The position numbers were made by a program, and so were the translations under genes. Source: Fallopia convolvulus (taxonomy: Eukaryota > Streptophyta > Magnoliopsida > Caryophyllales > Polygonaceae). From it: a stretch of 64,000 bases of DNA. The stretch spans positions 53,136,438 to 53,200,437 of the forward strand of contig OZ024724.1 of NCBI GenBank assembly GCA_964016875.1, in the 5' to 3' direction. The notes beneath the pieces are model-generated. The model was given only the letters and a program-made list of their open reading frames with translations, made no database searches and was not told where the DNA came from. Shown here one piece after another: positions 46,087-58,378 of this stretch. The stretch's first letter is position 1, and each line of letters begins with the position of its first letter.

Positions 46087-46303
46087 TTGACTGTATAAAC
46101 ATGTTTAGTAAAAACTCTCCAATTGCTGTACTTAATAATAGTAGACCTATCAAACAGATTTTGACTTCATCCTTGGCAAGTTTCGTAATTAAAAATCATC
46201 AGAATTTATGAAAACAATTAAATCAAAATTCTCTGTTTCAGACTCTCATTTAATCAATCACCCAATTATTAATTATAGGTGACAATGTTGACTACTGTTG
46301 ACT
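46087..46303 (+). promoter_or_regulatory. Cluster of four W-box cores upstream of the VQ gene
   Basis: TTGACT occurs at 46087, 46161, 46288 and 46298 (plus strand). The last two are exactly 10 bp apart, one DNA turn. W-boxes bind WRKY factors, and VQ proteins are known WRKY partners, so feedback is plausible but inferred. Confidence 0.5.
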
Positions 46304-46379
46304 GTTTACTGATCTACTTCATTAATGCAAAATGCTTAATGCCCTAAAATATGCCTAATCAACTCGTACGGCGGAAGAA

Positions 46380-46385
46380 CACGTG
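46380..46385 (+). promoter_or_regulatory. G-box/ABRE in the VQ promoter
   Basis: CACGTG sits within ACACGTGTCC, a G-box overlapping an ABA-response core (ACGTGTC), 223 bp upstream of the start codon. A TATA-like CTATTTAT follows at 46411-46418. Confidence 0.5.
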
Positions 46386-46607
46386 TCCCAAGAGACGCGT
46401 TTCCACCGTCCTATTTATTCCTCCCCCTGCCCCTTTCCCCTATAGGCTATATCCTCTTTCTCCCCTCTTTCTTCGTCTCATCCATTCCTTCCTCAACACT
46501 CTTCAAATCAAACCCTAAAAATGCTCTGAAAATCAAATCCCCCAAATCTCATCACTTCCCCCTCTAAGCTCCTAAGCTTCTCCGATTGCTTAATTTCAAA
46601 ATCACTC

Positions 46608-47357
46608 ATGGCTTCCTCTGACAATTTGGCGAGCCTAGAACCGTGGCTGTTCCGCCCTGCTTTTCCGGCGGACCCCTGGTTCTCCGACGCCTTCGCCCGC
46701 GACACCGACGCCCTCACGAGAGCTCTCACCCACTCCATGTCCGAATTCTCTCCCTCCGACGACTCTCTCTTTGACGTTCTCAACTCCGTCGTTAGCAGCC
46801 CCAGCCCCAGCCCTTATCCGGACACTCCTCGCCCGGCGGGGCAGAGCATTACGATATCCGGCTCCGGATCCGGTTCGGATCCCGATACGGCGTCCAAAAG
46901 GAGCAGCGGACGGAGAGGCGCGCCGGGGCCGGTGGCCGGGAGAGCCGGGAAGAGGAAGTCACGCGCGTCGAAGAAGTCTCCGACGACGTTCATCACCGCC
47001 GACGCGGAGAACTTCCGGCAGATGGTCCAGCAAGTCACCGGCGGAGTTAAGTTCTCGGAGGCGCGGGTCCCGTCGATGCTGGCGCCGATCTTGAAGCCGG
47101 AGGCGCAGAGGCTCGGCGCCGGTGGCCGGATCCAGGGGTGTCTTCCGACGCTGGACACGTCGGCGTTCTTGCTCGAACACCATCAGCAGGTGGTGGCTCG
47201 CGGTGGCGCCGTGGGAGCTCAGACCGATGCGGCGGCGGGGGCTGAGATCGGCTGCGATGGTGGCTCCCATGGAGTCGTCGGCGGCGGTGGTACAGGGGGC
47301 CTAGATTTCGGTAGCTTCTCTTGCTTCCCCACCCTAGATTCGTGGGAGGTGGTGTAG
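46608..47357 (+). CDS. VQ-motif protein, calmodulin-binding protein 25-like, intronless
   Basis: The 249-residue protein has the VQ motif FRQMVQQVTG at 136-145 (FxxxVQxxTG), preceded by a basic nuclear-signal-like stretch KRKSRASKK at 115-123 and PTTFITAD. That arrangement resembles plant CAMBP25/VQ15-type proteins, nuclear regulators that bind WRKY factors and, in CAMBP25, calmodulin; roles in osmotic and defence responses are known for relatives. The N-terminus has a PWLFRP-type segment and an acidic Ser-rich region; the C-terminus is Gly-rich and ends FPTLDSWEVV. GC content is clearly higher than the flanks. The first ATG is in good context after a long 5' leader. Alternative frames inside it are not genes. 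Confidence 0.92.
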   Translation: MASSDNLASLEPWLFRPAFPADPWFSDAFARDTDALTRALTHSMSEFSPSDDSLFDVLNSVVSSPSPSPYPDTPRPAGQSITISGSGSGSDPDTASKRSSGRRGAPGPVAGRAGKRKSRASKKSPTTFITADAENFRQMVQQVTGGVKFSEARVPSMLAPILKPEAQRLGAGGRIQGCLPTLDTSAFLLEHHQQVVARGGAVGAQTDAAAGAEIGCDGGSHGVVGGGGTGGLDFGSFSCFPTLDSWEVV

Positions 47358-49012
47358 ACAATCATTTCACTTTTGTCCCGAGTTTTAATTTTCTGAATTA
47401 TTATGGTCCTTTTTTGTAATTTTGTAGTTTGTAGATCGAGGAGGCTGGAGCGGTGGGCTTGTTTATACTACCAGTAGTAGTTGTTGTTGTTTTAATTATG
47501 GATCGAATGTTTTTAACATTTAGACTTCATCTCGAATTAAGTCTGATCTCTCTTTTCTCTAAATATTCTAGCTAGTTAGTTCTACACTAATAAGTTGATT
47601 TGAACCGATGCACTAGAATTATTACTAATTAACTACAGTATTACTCATGTGATCGAAAATGTATTATTGGTTGATCGAGATGATATATAATGTCTGCACT
47701 CCAATTTTACCTTTAAAATTGAGCTCTTGATGGTACAATGTCTGCCTCAAATCCACTAACAAAGGTGCTTGACGAGAAAATAGCCTACCTGATTGATCGA
47801 TCCAGAGAAGTAAGAAGTTGTAATTAATTTTTAAATTTCTTACGTCACACTTGTCTCTTTAAAGAGATTAATCAAACTGTACCACTGTTAATCAGATGAT
47901 GGGTTTGACGATAATTATATGACTAATTTAGGCAGTATGACTAATGATAATATTAAGAGCTAGGAATGGGATAGTAGTGGTGTACTCGTTTTGCGAGAAA
48001 ATCCAGCTTGATATCCGGGTCGGAAAATAAAAATTATAAATATAACCTAAAACGGAGGTTAAAAGGATATCCGGGTCGGAAAATGAAAATTATAACTATA
48101 ACCTAAAACGGAGGTTAAAAAAATAAACGACACATGTTACTTCTAAATTGGACCACACCATCTTTTTTTAAATAAATTTTTATTTTTACATATGATAAAT
48201 TCGTATGCATATTTATAGAATAAAGGAGAGAAAATCCCATTATTAAACAATCTTTTATTTTTAAATATGATAACTAGAAAGATCATTAGTATATTTTTAT
48301 TCCATCATATAAATTATAGAATATTTATTTTAATTTTAGATAGATATTAATTTAATCAAAAACTTAACAAATATAAATAAATAATAAAATAATTTTATAA
48401 AAACCAGGTTAGGGGAATTAAGACTAAGTAGTTTAATAAAAGCGTGGCAAAAATTAATAAATTAATACTGTATAAAATTGTTTTGTTGGCTGCAAAACGC
48501 TCTGATGAGTGATGAATCGATAAGCGGAGAGAGAGAGAGTTGACTTTAAGAACAAAATTGTCTCGAGTGAAGAAATATACTCTGACCACATCTTGTTGTC
48601 TTGTGCCCAAATGGGTAGCTCGTGATATTCGTCTTTTTCTTCTTCTAGAAATAAGAAAAAAATTCAATGTAAATGATTTTTTATACATCAGCAAAAAATT
48701 ATTCTTTCTATTCTCTATTTTATTTCGGTTATTTTTTTGGTCGAATATTTTATTTCGGTTATTGAAAGTGTTTACTTGAGTCAAAAGGTTGAACTTTTGG
48801 ATGGATAATTAAATTATTATAATCATGAACACATAATAATCATGTTAATTTTGAAAAATATTTTAAAATTATTTTCTAAATTAAAATTAATAATTTCTTT
48901 TAAAAAAATTAAACTAATAAACAATAATTAAATTTACTAAAAAATTTAGATTTATTGTGTGTCCATCAATACACATTAAAAATTTCATAATTTTTTAATG
49001 AGGATTGCAGTT
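47358..49012. other. AT-rich intergenic DNA
   Basis: VQ 3' untranslated region followed by AT-rich sequence. The only structured item is the 56-bp tandem duplication at 48011-48122. Short frames near 48400-48780 overlap on both strands and look random. Confidence 0.5.
48011..48122. repeat. 56-bp tandem duplication
   Basis: Two adjacent units beginning ATATCCGGGTCGGAAAAT (48011 and 48067) differ at only about three positions. Confidence 0.85.
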
Positions 49013-50560
49013 TGCAAGGTAGCAATGTGGCATGTTGGGTTGACTTGGGCATTGCCAATGCGTCCGCTTTGGTGTTGGAAGCGCGTGGAATGGCATCGAT
49101 CGCGAATGGTTATAAACAGGACACTAAGGCCTTAACCTTTTCACAGTACACGAACAAGAAATCCGTTTTAGATTCGAAATGTCCACTCAGCTGTCGGGTA
49201 ACTAACTCCGAGTTGGTGTACACCCTAATCTTGCAGGCTCCACTTAGCAATGCCCTTTCTATGCCGACGATCATGGCCTCGTACTCCGCCTCGTTTTGGT
49301 GGTGTCTACACTAAGTTAAGAGAGTATTCAGTTTCAATTGGGGGTCCGGCCAGGACAACACCAGCTCCACCACCTGCATCACAACGCGAGCCGTCTATAA
49401 AGACCTTCCACTGCTCCGCGCTCTCGCTTGTCAAGTAGAAGGTGACCTCCACCATGAAGTTGGCGAGGGCTTGCCCCTTCATAGAGGTTCTGGGGAGATA
49501 GCCGATGTCGAACTCGGAGAGCTCGACCGCCCACTTGGTCATTCGGCCAGAGAGTGTGGGCAGATGGAGAATTTGACGGAGAGGGAGATCGGAGAGGACA
49601 TGGATGGGATGAGCATGAAAGTAGGGGCGTAAACGCCGCGCAACGGTCGCCGCTGCCAGGGCCAGCTTCTCCGTTGGTGAGTATCGTTGCTCCGTAGTCT
49701 GGAGTACGAGGCTAACAAAATAGACTGGGTGCATTGACTCCCTTGTTAGTACCACGTTGACCGTCTCTGGGCTTACGACCACATATATAGTTGCAAATCC
49801 TCCCCTGCCCTTGGTGGCGACTAGGTTGGCAGCTTTGACAAGAAAGCCTTAAACTTTGAGAACGATCGCTCTAGTTCGTCTTCCTAGATGAATTTTTAGT
49901 TATTTTTAAGCGTCGCGAAGAATGGGAGCGACCGGTCCACCGGACGGGGCCAAAACCTCCCTAGATTGTTCACCGCACCTTTCAATCGTTGCACATCGGT
50001 GCGAGAGCGGGGTGATCGCATTGACAAGATTGAGTCAATCTTGGCGGGGTTTACATCTATTCCCTGCGCGTTAATCATGAATCCAAGGAACTTCCCAGAG
50101 GAGACACCGAACACACATTTTTCGGGGTTCAAGCTCAGTCGGCTTCGCCTGAGCGTTGCGAAGACTTCTGCAAGATCCGTTATGTGATCTTCTAGGACTC
50201 CTTGTCACAATATCATCAAAGTAGGCCGACATATTCCTCCCCAAGTGGTCTTTGAACACGCGACCAAAAAACGTTGGAAGTGCGCATTCTTCCAACCAAA
50301 GGGCATTACCTTGTAGCAAAAAGTACCATGTTGTGTGATGAACGTTGCTTCCTCCTCGTCCCGGGGGTTCATGAAGACTTGGTTATACCCTAAATTCGCA
50401 TCGAGGAAACTCAATATTGCGTGACCTAGTTGTGGAATCGACCAACTCATCGATCGACGACAGGGTATAGCTGTCCTTTGGGCATGCTTTGTTGAGATGT
50501 TTGAAGTTGACGCACATGCGCTATTTTCCATTAACCTTCTTGACCGAAAATACGTTGGAC
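49013..50560 (-). pseudogene. Gypsy (Tat-like) pol relic: RT, RNase H and extra RNase H
   Basis: Read on the minus strand, 50531-50071 keeps RT pieces (FLDANLGYNQV, TFCYKVMPFGWKNA), and 50132-49896 keeps the thumb/connection (NPEKCVFGVSSGKFLGF, GRFWPRPVDRSLPFF). Next, 49782-49306 gives RNase H-type sequence (YSPTEKLALA) running into WKVFIDGSRCDAGGGAGVV, and 49310-49013 continues with NEAEYEAMIVGIERAL. The second RNase H block is of the archaeal-like kind typical of Tat elements. Several frame changes interrupt it. No LTRs or integrase are seen; it ends close to the Sirevirus LTR. Confidence 0.75.
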
Positions 50561-50912
50561 AACCACCAGGGATACTAAACCTCGCCTATAAACTATTCAC
50601 GGTCTCTTTATTACAACTTAAGATTGTAGCTACTGGATTATTTGCGATCTTTTGATAGATGCGTGCAAGTTGCTTTTTTATTACATGAGGTCTTTTTATA
50701 GACCTTCCCATGAATGTCGTGCGGTCTTTACGATAGCTTCAACACGTTGATTTCTGCGAGCAAGATAGATCTTGGGTAAGAGGTGTTTTTCGACCCTTGT
50801 AACATTCGAGTTCTTCCCCTATTTATAGACATTTGGGAAATGAGGTTTTCATGTTTATCCGATGTGGGACGTGCGACCTTTTTCCATTTGATTGGCCGAG
50901 AGAGAGGCAGTC
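50561..50912. other. Non-coding DNA between the Gypsy relic and the Sirevirus LTR
   Basis: Probably retrotransposon-derived, but without identifiable ends or ORFs. Confidence 0.4.
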
Positions 50913-51966
50913 TGTTGGGACGTGTTGGGACCTCCGGTTCTAAGCAACGGATCAACGATTCACTTCTCTTTAAGTTTTGATAATGACAAATACCATAGGG
51001 AACTAATGTGGTTTGTTCAAGTATTTCTAAGAAACACAGGCACAGCCAAGAACTCCTATGAATGACAAAGCCACTACTGGCCACAATGAAGAGTTTTCAT
51101 CAAGGGAACTCTGAAGAGGAAAGTTCCCATGAAGTGGGAACTCCTAGAAACAAACAAGAAAACACAAGCTTACAACGATGAAGAGTTTCCATCAAGGGAA
51201 CTCTGAAGAAGTCAGTTCCCATGAAATGGGAACTCACATGTGAAGACAACGACCGTTCAGCGCAGATCGCGGGATTCTGTCTCAGACAGCCAGAAGGAAC
51301 AGTCTGAGGATCAGACTGTCACGCTTCATCCAACGGTCCGATTGATTCAAGAAGTTGACCTAGTTCAAACCAAAGTCACATGTGAAGAAAGTACAACTTG
51401 GGCATCAAGCAAAGGGCATTTTGGACACAAACGAAAGATGCGACTGCCCAAGACAAATGGACTATAAAGCCAAATGAATAGTACTCGGTCTGAGTACTTC
51501 TCCCAGAACTTACAAACACCCACATCAGAGAAAAGAAAGAAAAGGAAGAGAAGTCCCCGCCGGCGAGTGTGTGATCTCGACAACGGTGAAGCTGAAGTTC
51601 CCTGGAGCAAGGGAACTGAGAAGTCAGCGTAAGGTTTGAGTTACTTGTGTTTTGCTGTTGTGAGCTTAGGAACTCAGTTGAGAGGATTTACTAGTGTTGC
51701 TAGAGTTAGGAAGAACTTGTAGGAACAGAGAAGTGTAAATCCGGCTGTGTAACTAAGGAACAAAGCAATCAATATAAGTAAGTCATTCAAAATCCTCCAA
51801 GCGGAGGTAGAGGTTTACCCATACAACTAGTTGGTTGTAGTGGGGTTCCTCTATAAAGGAACTGTGCCTTTCACTGTTTTTATTACTTGCGATTATTTAC
51901 TTCCGCTGCCTTGGGAACAGCTTAATTGCCAGTTCCCAAGCTCACTGCTAACCGATTACGATCCAA
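50913..51966 (+). repeat. Sirevirus LTR1
   Basis: The LTR starts TGTTGGGACGTG and matches LTR2 up to GATCCAA, lacking the last three bases (the final CA is missing) before running into gag sequence. It contains two copies of an internal ~94-bp unit (near 51085 and 51179) with palindromic GTTCCCATGAA.TGGGAAC words. No primer binding site follows. Confidence 0.9.
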
Positions 51967-52546
51967 ATTAAGTTCCCAAATTAAGTTTGTCCCAGCCAGA
52001 CATGGCATAGGATACAAAGGTGAGTGCTCCAAGAACAGAAAGTCACCCCTGAGCGAACATGAGATCCATGAGTGTAGGGCCTTAGAACTCCAGTGCGAGA
52101 AACAGAAAAATGCTCATCTCGAGGAGAAAATCAGGGTCCTAGAGAGTGGAAACAATGGTGAGAAAGACTACTATACTGGGAACTCTGGACATAGAATCTA
52201 TGTCAAAATTGCTAAGGGAAATGGGTCTCGAGTGTACAACAAAGAAACCAAGGATAAGAACCGTATCCAGAGACCACACCCAAAATACTACCTGGGAGAA
52301 TACTACAAGACATGTTGGCACTGTGGTGCTCATGGGCACTACAAGGATGCATGTCCCAAGAAGAGAGCCCAAACCCCTAGAAGCCATGAGTTCTCAAACA
52401 GACAAAAACGTCATGCTCATCACCAAAGGAACTCCAACTCTCAAAATTCCAAAGACATCAACATTTCTGACTATATCTTGAATGAAAATGTTTTCCCTTG
52501 CAAGGGACCTGGCAAGAGTCATCTTGCCTGGGTCTCAAAACACTAA
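51967..52546 (+). pseudogene. Sirevirus gag, C-terminal part
   Basis: The open frame runs in from LTR1 without a start of its own. It contains HGIGYKGECSKN, a coiled-coil-like stretch (ALELQCEKQKNAHLEEKI) and a CCHC zinc knuckle CWHCGAHGHYKDAC (four ligands over 14 residues), the second knuckle of Sirevirus gag. It ends in TAA at 52544-52546, and the protease frame starts 14 nt later in another phase after a CTTTTCCTTGTAG tract that resembles a 3' splice site. Primer binding site and the N-terminal gag are missing upstream. Confidence 0.75.
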
Positions 52547-52559
52547 CTTTTCCTTGTAG

Positions 52560-54902
52560 GTGGCTGTGAGAGGGAACAGTACATGGTTCATAGATAGTGG
52601 ATGCTCGAACCATATGACAGGAAACAAGGATATCCTCATCTCACTCCACACTCATGCCGAAGGAGGCCACGTCTCATTTGGCAACAAGAACAAAGGAGAA
52701 GTTATTGGAAAAGGAGAAGTGTTGCTCAACAAATCCATCAAAGTCAGCAACGTAAATTTGGTAAAGGATCTGGGATATAATCTGCTGAGTGTCTCCCAGA
52801 TGTGTGATCAAGGGAACAACATCGTTACTTTCGACTCAGATGAATGTCTCGTCATCAACAAAAAGACCAACAAAGTAATTCTGAGAGGAAAAAGATACAA
52901 CAATATGTATGTGGTGGACACCAACTTTGAACCACCAATGAAGTTGTGCCTTGCGAGTTCCCAAGATGATACGGAACTCTGGCACCGAAGACTAGGACAT
53001 GCTGGTGTGAATCAAATCCTAAAGCTTTATCTACAGGATCTGGTCATTGGTCTTCCACGAATCAATCTCGAAGGAGTCAAAATGTGTGAAGCATGTGTTC
53101 GAGGGAAACAGACCAGGATCTCCTTCAAACCCAAGAAGGTGGTAAGCACAACCAGGCCCCTGGAGTTAATTCACATGGATCTCTGTGGTCCCATGAGAAC
53201 AGCTAGCTACGGTGGAAAAAGGTACATGTATGTTTTAATTGATGATTTTTCAAGATTCACCTGGGTTATTTTCTTGAAGGCAAAGTCACAAGCGCTTGAA
53301 GAATTTGAGCCCTTCATCAAAAGAACAGAAGTAAGCTTGGGGCTGAAACTGAAAGCAATCAGATCTGATCACGGAACTGAGTTTCAAAACTCGGAGTTCC
53401 TAAACTTCTGTGAACAAAATGGGATCTCTCACAACTTTTCAGCTCCTCGTACTCCTCAGCAAAATGGAGTGGTCGAGAGAAAGAACAGAACTCTGGAGGA
53501 CATGGCTAGAACCATGATGATCGAAAGTGGAGTTCCTGAGTACTTCTGGACTGAAGCAATCTCCACAACTACATACATCCTAAATCGAGCCATGACAAGG
53601 CCCCTGATCAACAAGACCTCCTATGAGCTCATCAAAGGGAGAAAACCAAACATCTCACACTTGAGAACATTTGGTTGCACGTGTTTTGTTCATAACAACG
53701 GCAAGGACAATCTTGGAAAATTCGACCCCAGAAGCGACGAAGGGATCTTCCTGGGATACTCATCACAAAGCAAAGCTTACAGGGTCTACAATAAAAGAAC
53801 CAAGAAGATAGAGGAAAACATTCATGTCGTCTTCAATGAAAAGTTTGTAAAGATGGGAACCAAGATCCAAGGGAAGGGAACTCTGTTCAAGCTAGTCAGA
53901 CAGGAAGACGATGATGATGACGAGGATGAGCCAAGAAAAAGGGATGAAGACTATCCAAGTGCAAGCAATATCCCGCAACCAGGGAACAACGACGAAGGTC
54001 CAACCCTCACTGATCAAACCTTCCTCGAGGCTCCTTCCTCAGAAGAACCACAAGACACCTCCAACTCACTCGAGGTCCCCTCTTCAGGGAACAACTCTGT
54101 TGTCCCCCAAGACAATACCTTGCCAGAATCAAGTATTCAAGGGGAACAAAGAGGAAACCTGCCAGAAATCTCTGAAGAAACATCAAATGAAGAAGCTGGA
54201 GATGAGAGTTCCCATGACAAAGAAACATCGACTGAGGATGATACACATGCAAAGGAACTCACTCATATAAGAACCTTTCAACAAAGGAAGGACCACCCTC
54301 TTGAGAACATCATCTCCCCTCTTGTTAAAGGTGTGCAGACTCGTTCCTCTCTCAATAATTTTTGTGCTTTTAACGCGTTTGTTTCAATGGTGGAACCCAA
54401 AAATATCAAAGAAGCATTAAAGGACCCAGATTGGATTCAAGCCATGCAAGAGGAACTCCACCAATTCGAGAGAAACAAAGTTTGGAAGCTAGTTCCTAGG
54501 CCCAAAAACAAGAACATCATAGGAACCCGATGGGTTTTTAGGAACAAGCTCGATGATACTGGAGCTGTAGCAAGGAACAAGGCTAGGTTAGTAGCACAAG
54601 GATACAGGCAAGAGGAAGGGATTGACTACGATGAGACCTTCGCACCAGTTGCCATGATCGAGGCAATCAGACTCCTCATCGCCTATGCTGCTCACAAGGG
54701 ATTCAAACTTTATCAAATGGATGTGAAAACAGCCTTCCTAAATGGACATCTCAAGGAAGAAGTGTATGTGGCCCAACCTCCAGGATTCGAAGATGAGAAA
54801 ATGCCCAACCATGTCTATTTCCTGGAAAGGGCCCTTTACGGACTCAAACAAGCTCCCCGTGCTTGGTATGACAGAAAAGTTCAAGGACCTCATGAGCAAT
54901 GA
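52560..54902 (+). pseudogene. Sirevirus protease, integrase and N-terminal RT
   Basis: Protease active site STWFIDSGCSNHMTG is near residue 10. GAG-pre-integrase has LWHRRLGHAG and CEACVRGKQ. The integrase core has HMDLCGPM, SDHGTEFQNSEF and TPQQNGVVERKNR (D,D,E), followed by FGCTCFVHN and FLGYSSQSKAYRVYN. An acidic linker (DDDDDEDEP, residues about 450-640) leads to RT motifs WVFRNKL, ARLVAQGYRQEEGIDY and YQMDVKTAFLNGHL, and GLKQAPRAWYD. After AWYD the frame shifts and ends at 54902; the RT block with the YVDD active site is missing, so no working RT can be made from this copy. Confidence 0.9.
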
Positions 54903-55773
54903 GTTTGAGATGAGTCTCATTGGGGAACTCACGTTCTTCCTGGGACTTCAAATATCCCAAACAAAGGAGGGAACAAAGATCCATCAACAGAAATACATCA
55001 AGGAAATGCTCGTGAAGTATGGGATGGAACATTCAAAGCCCATTGACACTCCCATCTCACCAAATTCAAGGCTAAATGCAGATGAAACAGGTATCAGTGT
55101 GGACCAAAGGAACTATCGAGGTATGATCGGGTCCCTTCTCTACTTAATAGCTAGTAGACTTGATATCATGTTCTCCGTATGTCTTTGTGCTCGTTTTCAA
55201 GCTAACCCTAAGGAATCACACCTGAAAGAGGTGAAGAGAATTTTCAGGTATCTCAAAGGGAACAATAACTTGTGCCTTTGGTATCCAAGGAACAGTTCCC
55301 TTGAGCTCATTGCATACACAAATGCTGACTTTGCAGGGCACCTGGTTGACAGAAAGAGCACTTCAGGAATGACCCAGTTCCTAGGGTCTTGCTTAGTTTC
55401 GTGGGGATCTAAAAAGCAAAACTCAGTGGCACTCTCCACAGCTGAAGCTGAATATGTGGCTGCCGCATCATGCTGTTCCCAGGTTCTATGGCTTAAGTCA
55501 CAACTCCAGGATTACGGTATCTCTTTTGGCCCAGTTCCCATACTCTGTGATAACACTAGTGCCATAAACATTTCCAAAAATCCTGTGCATCATTCTAGAA
55601 CTAAGCATATTGATATAAGGCATCACTTTCTACGTGACAATGTTGAGAATGTGAACATTTCGATGGAACACTGTAGAACTGAAGAGCAAATTGCGGATAT
55701 TCTTACCAAAGCTTTAGACAGACGTCCCTACCAGCGTTTTCGAATGCTTCTAGGGATGATAACTCTAAACTAA
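54868..55773 (+). pseudogene. Sirevirus RT C-terminus and RNase H
   Basis: In a frame different from the upstream pol, sequence resumes with KDLMSNEFEMSLIGELTFF and FLGLQISQTKEG (RT thumb) and HSKPIDTPISPN, then the RNase H domain with YTNADFAGHLVDRKSTSG, SWGSKKQNSVALSTAEAEY and HIDIRHHFLRD. By comparison with usual Copia spacing, roughly 60-70 residues between AWYD and KDLMSNEF are absent. The RNase H part itself looks undamaged. Confidence 0.88.
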
Positions 55774-56031
55774 ACAAGTCCCTGTTTATCTCTCTCTCAA
55801 TGCCTGACTAGTTTATCTAAAATTGCATGATAAGGAACTTGGATGCATTGGGCAACGGTTATCGAGGTTATTCCACTTCCCTTTCTACCCTTCACCTCCT
55901 CTCTCCTTTAAAACCCCTCTTTGCCATTTTTAGGCCCTTTACTCCATCTTACATCCCTGTCATTCGTCTTCCCCAAATCCTTTTCACTCTCTTTTCAAGA
56001 AACCTCCAAAGCCTCCCAAATTCTTACAAAA

Positions 56032-58378
56032 ATGGCCCCTCAACACACATTCGCACAAATCAAAAAGTGGGTACTTGCCAATCCTCGCACTCTCTTCATC
56101 ACTCAACTGAACGAGATCGAGCAAGAACAAGACCCAACCATGAAGGATGTCCTCATTCAAGGGCTATACAATCAAGTAAGCCCCTTCTTGCCCCCCCCCT
56201 CCTCCTCAGGTCGACGAAACCGTCTCCTGGACCTCTTCCTCCTCCGAATCTCTTCCTCTTCCACCTCCAACCACCAACACCTCCTCCGGAGTTGTCATCG
56301 TTGACAACTTCGGAGATGCTCGCCCCTCCATCAATGAAAAACCCCATAAATCCAAACATCGCCACTCATCCAAACATCGCCACTCATCAAAAGATCCCTC
56401 AAAATCCAAAAAATCCAAACACTCCCACGACCCCTCCAAATCCAAAAAGCGTAAACACTCTGAGGCCTCTGAATTCTCGGAGCCCAGAAAGAAGGCTTTC
56501 TTCCGATTTGAGGACTACCTGAACTGCTCCAAGGAGAGTTCTTGTGCTCCCAAACCTCCCTACCCTTTTCCTTCCGACGATGGGAACTCCGAACCCCAGA
56601 GTCTACTTCCCTCTTCCTCCTCCATCCTCCTCTTCAAATCGAGGGACCTCCTCCGCCACCTCCTCCAGTTCCCGCCACGATGGGAACTCCAACATCCCAA
56701 CCTCCTTCACTTCCTCTCGTTCCCATCATTACGGGATCTCCACCTTCACCTCACAAAACGCCTTCTCCTTCCTCACCAAAACACATTTCCACCACTTCCA
56801 TCTCCGCTTCGGGGATCTCTCCTCCATAGGACCGCAGATCCCTTCCTCCTCCTTCCACTCAACTCACAACACCTATTCCTTCTTCTCCTCTCCCCTCTTC
56901 CATCACGTCTCCCACCACCACCAAACTCCCCTCTCCCTCACCATCCAAAAGTACCGTCGCCCTCTCCTCAGACGACGACGATCTTCCTCTTTCTGTGGTC
57001 ATCGGCAAAATGACCAAGGACCCTCCTCCGATCATCATGGGAACTTTGGAGGAGGAAGCCCAGCTCAAGGCCATCGAGGAAGAACTCAACAGGGGTCCCT
57101 CTGAGCACACAGTCTCCCAAGGGACAAAGTCCCAAGAAAAGGTTGCCCCTCAAGAGCCCACAGAGACAAGGGACCTCGTACCAGCTGGAGGTGCTAAGGC
57201 AACAACAAGTCATCCTGGAGATGACGCGGAGGGCTCCGGTTCGAGCTCCTCCGAGGAAGAAGGGACCTCCCATGATGAGGTCGAAGAAGAAGAAGAAGCT
57301 CCAGCTACAAAGGAGCCAGCACGTATCCCTACACCTGGACACCAAATGTTGGTGTCCGCGAGTTCCCCACCACCAAGGGACCGCGTGCTTATGATCGAAG
57401 CGGCTGCACCCCCTCAGCAGAAAGGACCTCGCACGGTCTCTAGGGGGGAACAAATCCAAAAGCAAGTCAAGGAAGGGGAAGGGGACCACCAAGCATCATG
57501 TCAATGAGCGCCGAAAGCTTCTCCCTCACCTCATTGTTTCCAAAGAGGTGCTAACTGAAAATGGTCTGGAGGAACTGTGGGAACTGATCAAGGCCCAGGG
57601 CTGGGAGAGACTCTGCCAAGAAACTGTGAGAGTAGATCCCTCACAAGTGCGTCAATTCTACAACAACTTCACTATCACCAACGACGGCACTCAGGGAACT
57701 CTCTCCCACGAAGGCGACGAGTTCATTTTTACAACGTCTACGATCCGCCTTCAACTCCAGGTCCCTGGCCAAGGGCTTAGCGAGGTGCCCAGCAAGATCT
57801 GGGGCGACTTCAACAGCGTCGAGGTGTACAACACAATTTTTGAGGGTCGGGTTCCCTCTAAGGTCCTCTCGACGCATCATCTGCCCTTGGTCGCCAAGCT
57901 CGCTCACCAATTCATTATCAACGTGGTGATCCCACGCCAAGAAAAGCGCCTGGTCGTCAACATCCCCGATGCCATCATCCTCTACCACTTCCTCCTCAAG
58001 AAGCCCATAAATCTTCCCCGAATTATCCTTGGGCACATGGAAAAGTGCATGGCCTCCAAGTCCCACTCCCTTCCCTACTCCGGGCTGATCAAGAAGCTCC
58101 TACAAAAAGAGGGTCTCTACGATGCCTCTAAAGAAGAAATCGAGCTTGGAAGGGAACTGGACATTACAGTTGCCCAGAAGATGAGGCACTCGGAGCCTGT
58201 AGAGGAGGCGGCTCCCCTAGAGTCTGGTACACAAGAGGGGAACTCTTCAGTGTTGCTCCGCATCGCCAACACCCTCGATCAGATTGCTAGGGACCAAGCA
58301 GTGTTGGCCAGAGGACAAGAAAAGCTTACACAAGTCCTTACGCGCCTTTGTGACGCCTTGTTCCCGCAGAGCCCATGA
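56032..58378 (+). pseudogene. Sirevirus env-like ORF, frame-broken
   Basis: A frame from ATG 56032 reads MAPQHTFAQIKKWVLANPRT and MKDVLIQGLYNQ. A Ser/Pro/Lys-rich region follows in other frames, including SKHRHSS-type repeats near 56350-56460. From 56995 to 57507 an acidic part contains SSSSEEEGTSHDEVEEEEEA. A last frame, 57548-58378, has a plant transposon-protein-like domain (WERLCQETVRVDPSQVRQFY, KIWGDFNSVEVYN, LAHQFIINVVIPRQEK) and a C-terminal coiled-coil-like tail (IANTLDQIARDQAVL). These ORFs lie between pol and the 3' LTR in Sireviruses; their role is unknown, and env-like is only a conventional label. At least two frame changes are present. Confidence 0.7.

Noticed and set aside
46771..47361. 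Long frames antisense to and out of phase with the VQ gene
   Set aside because: They arise from high GC content. The VQ frame explains the region with a full motif and natural start and stop.
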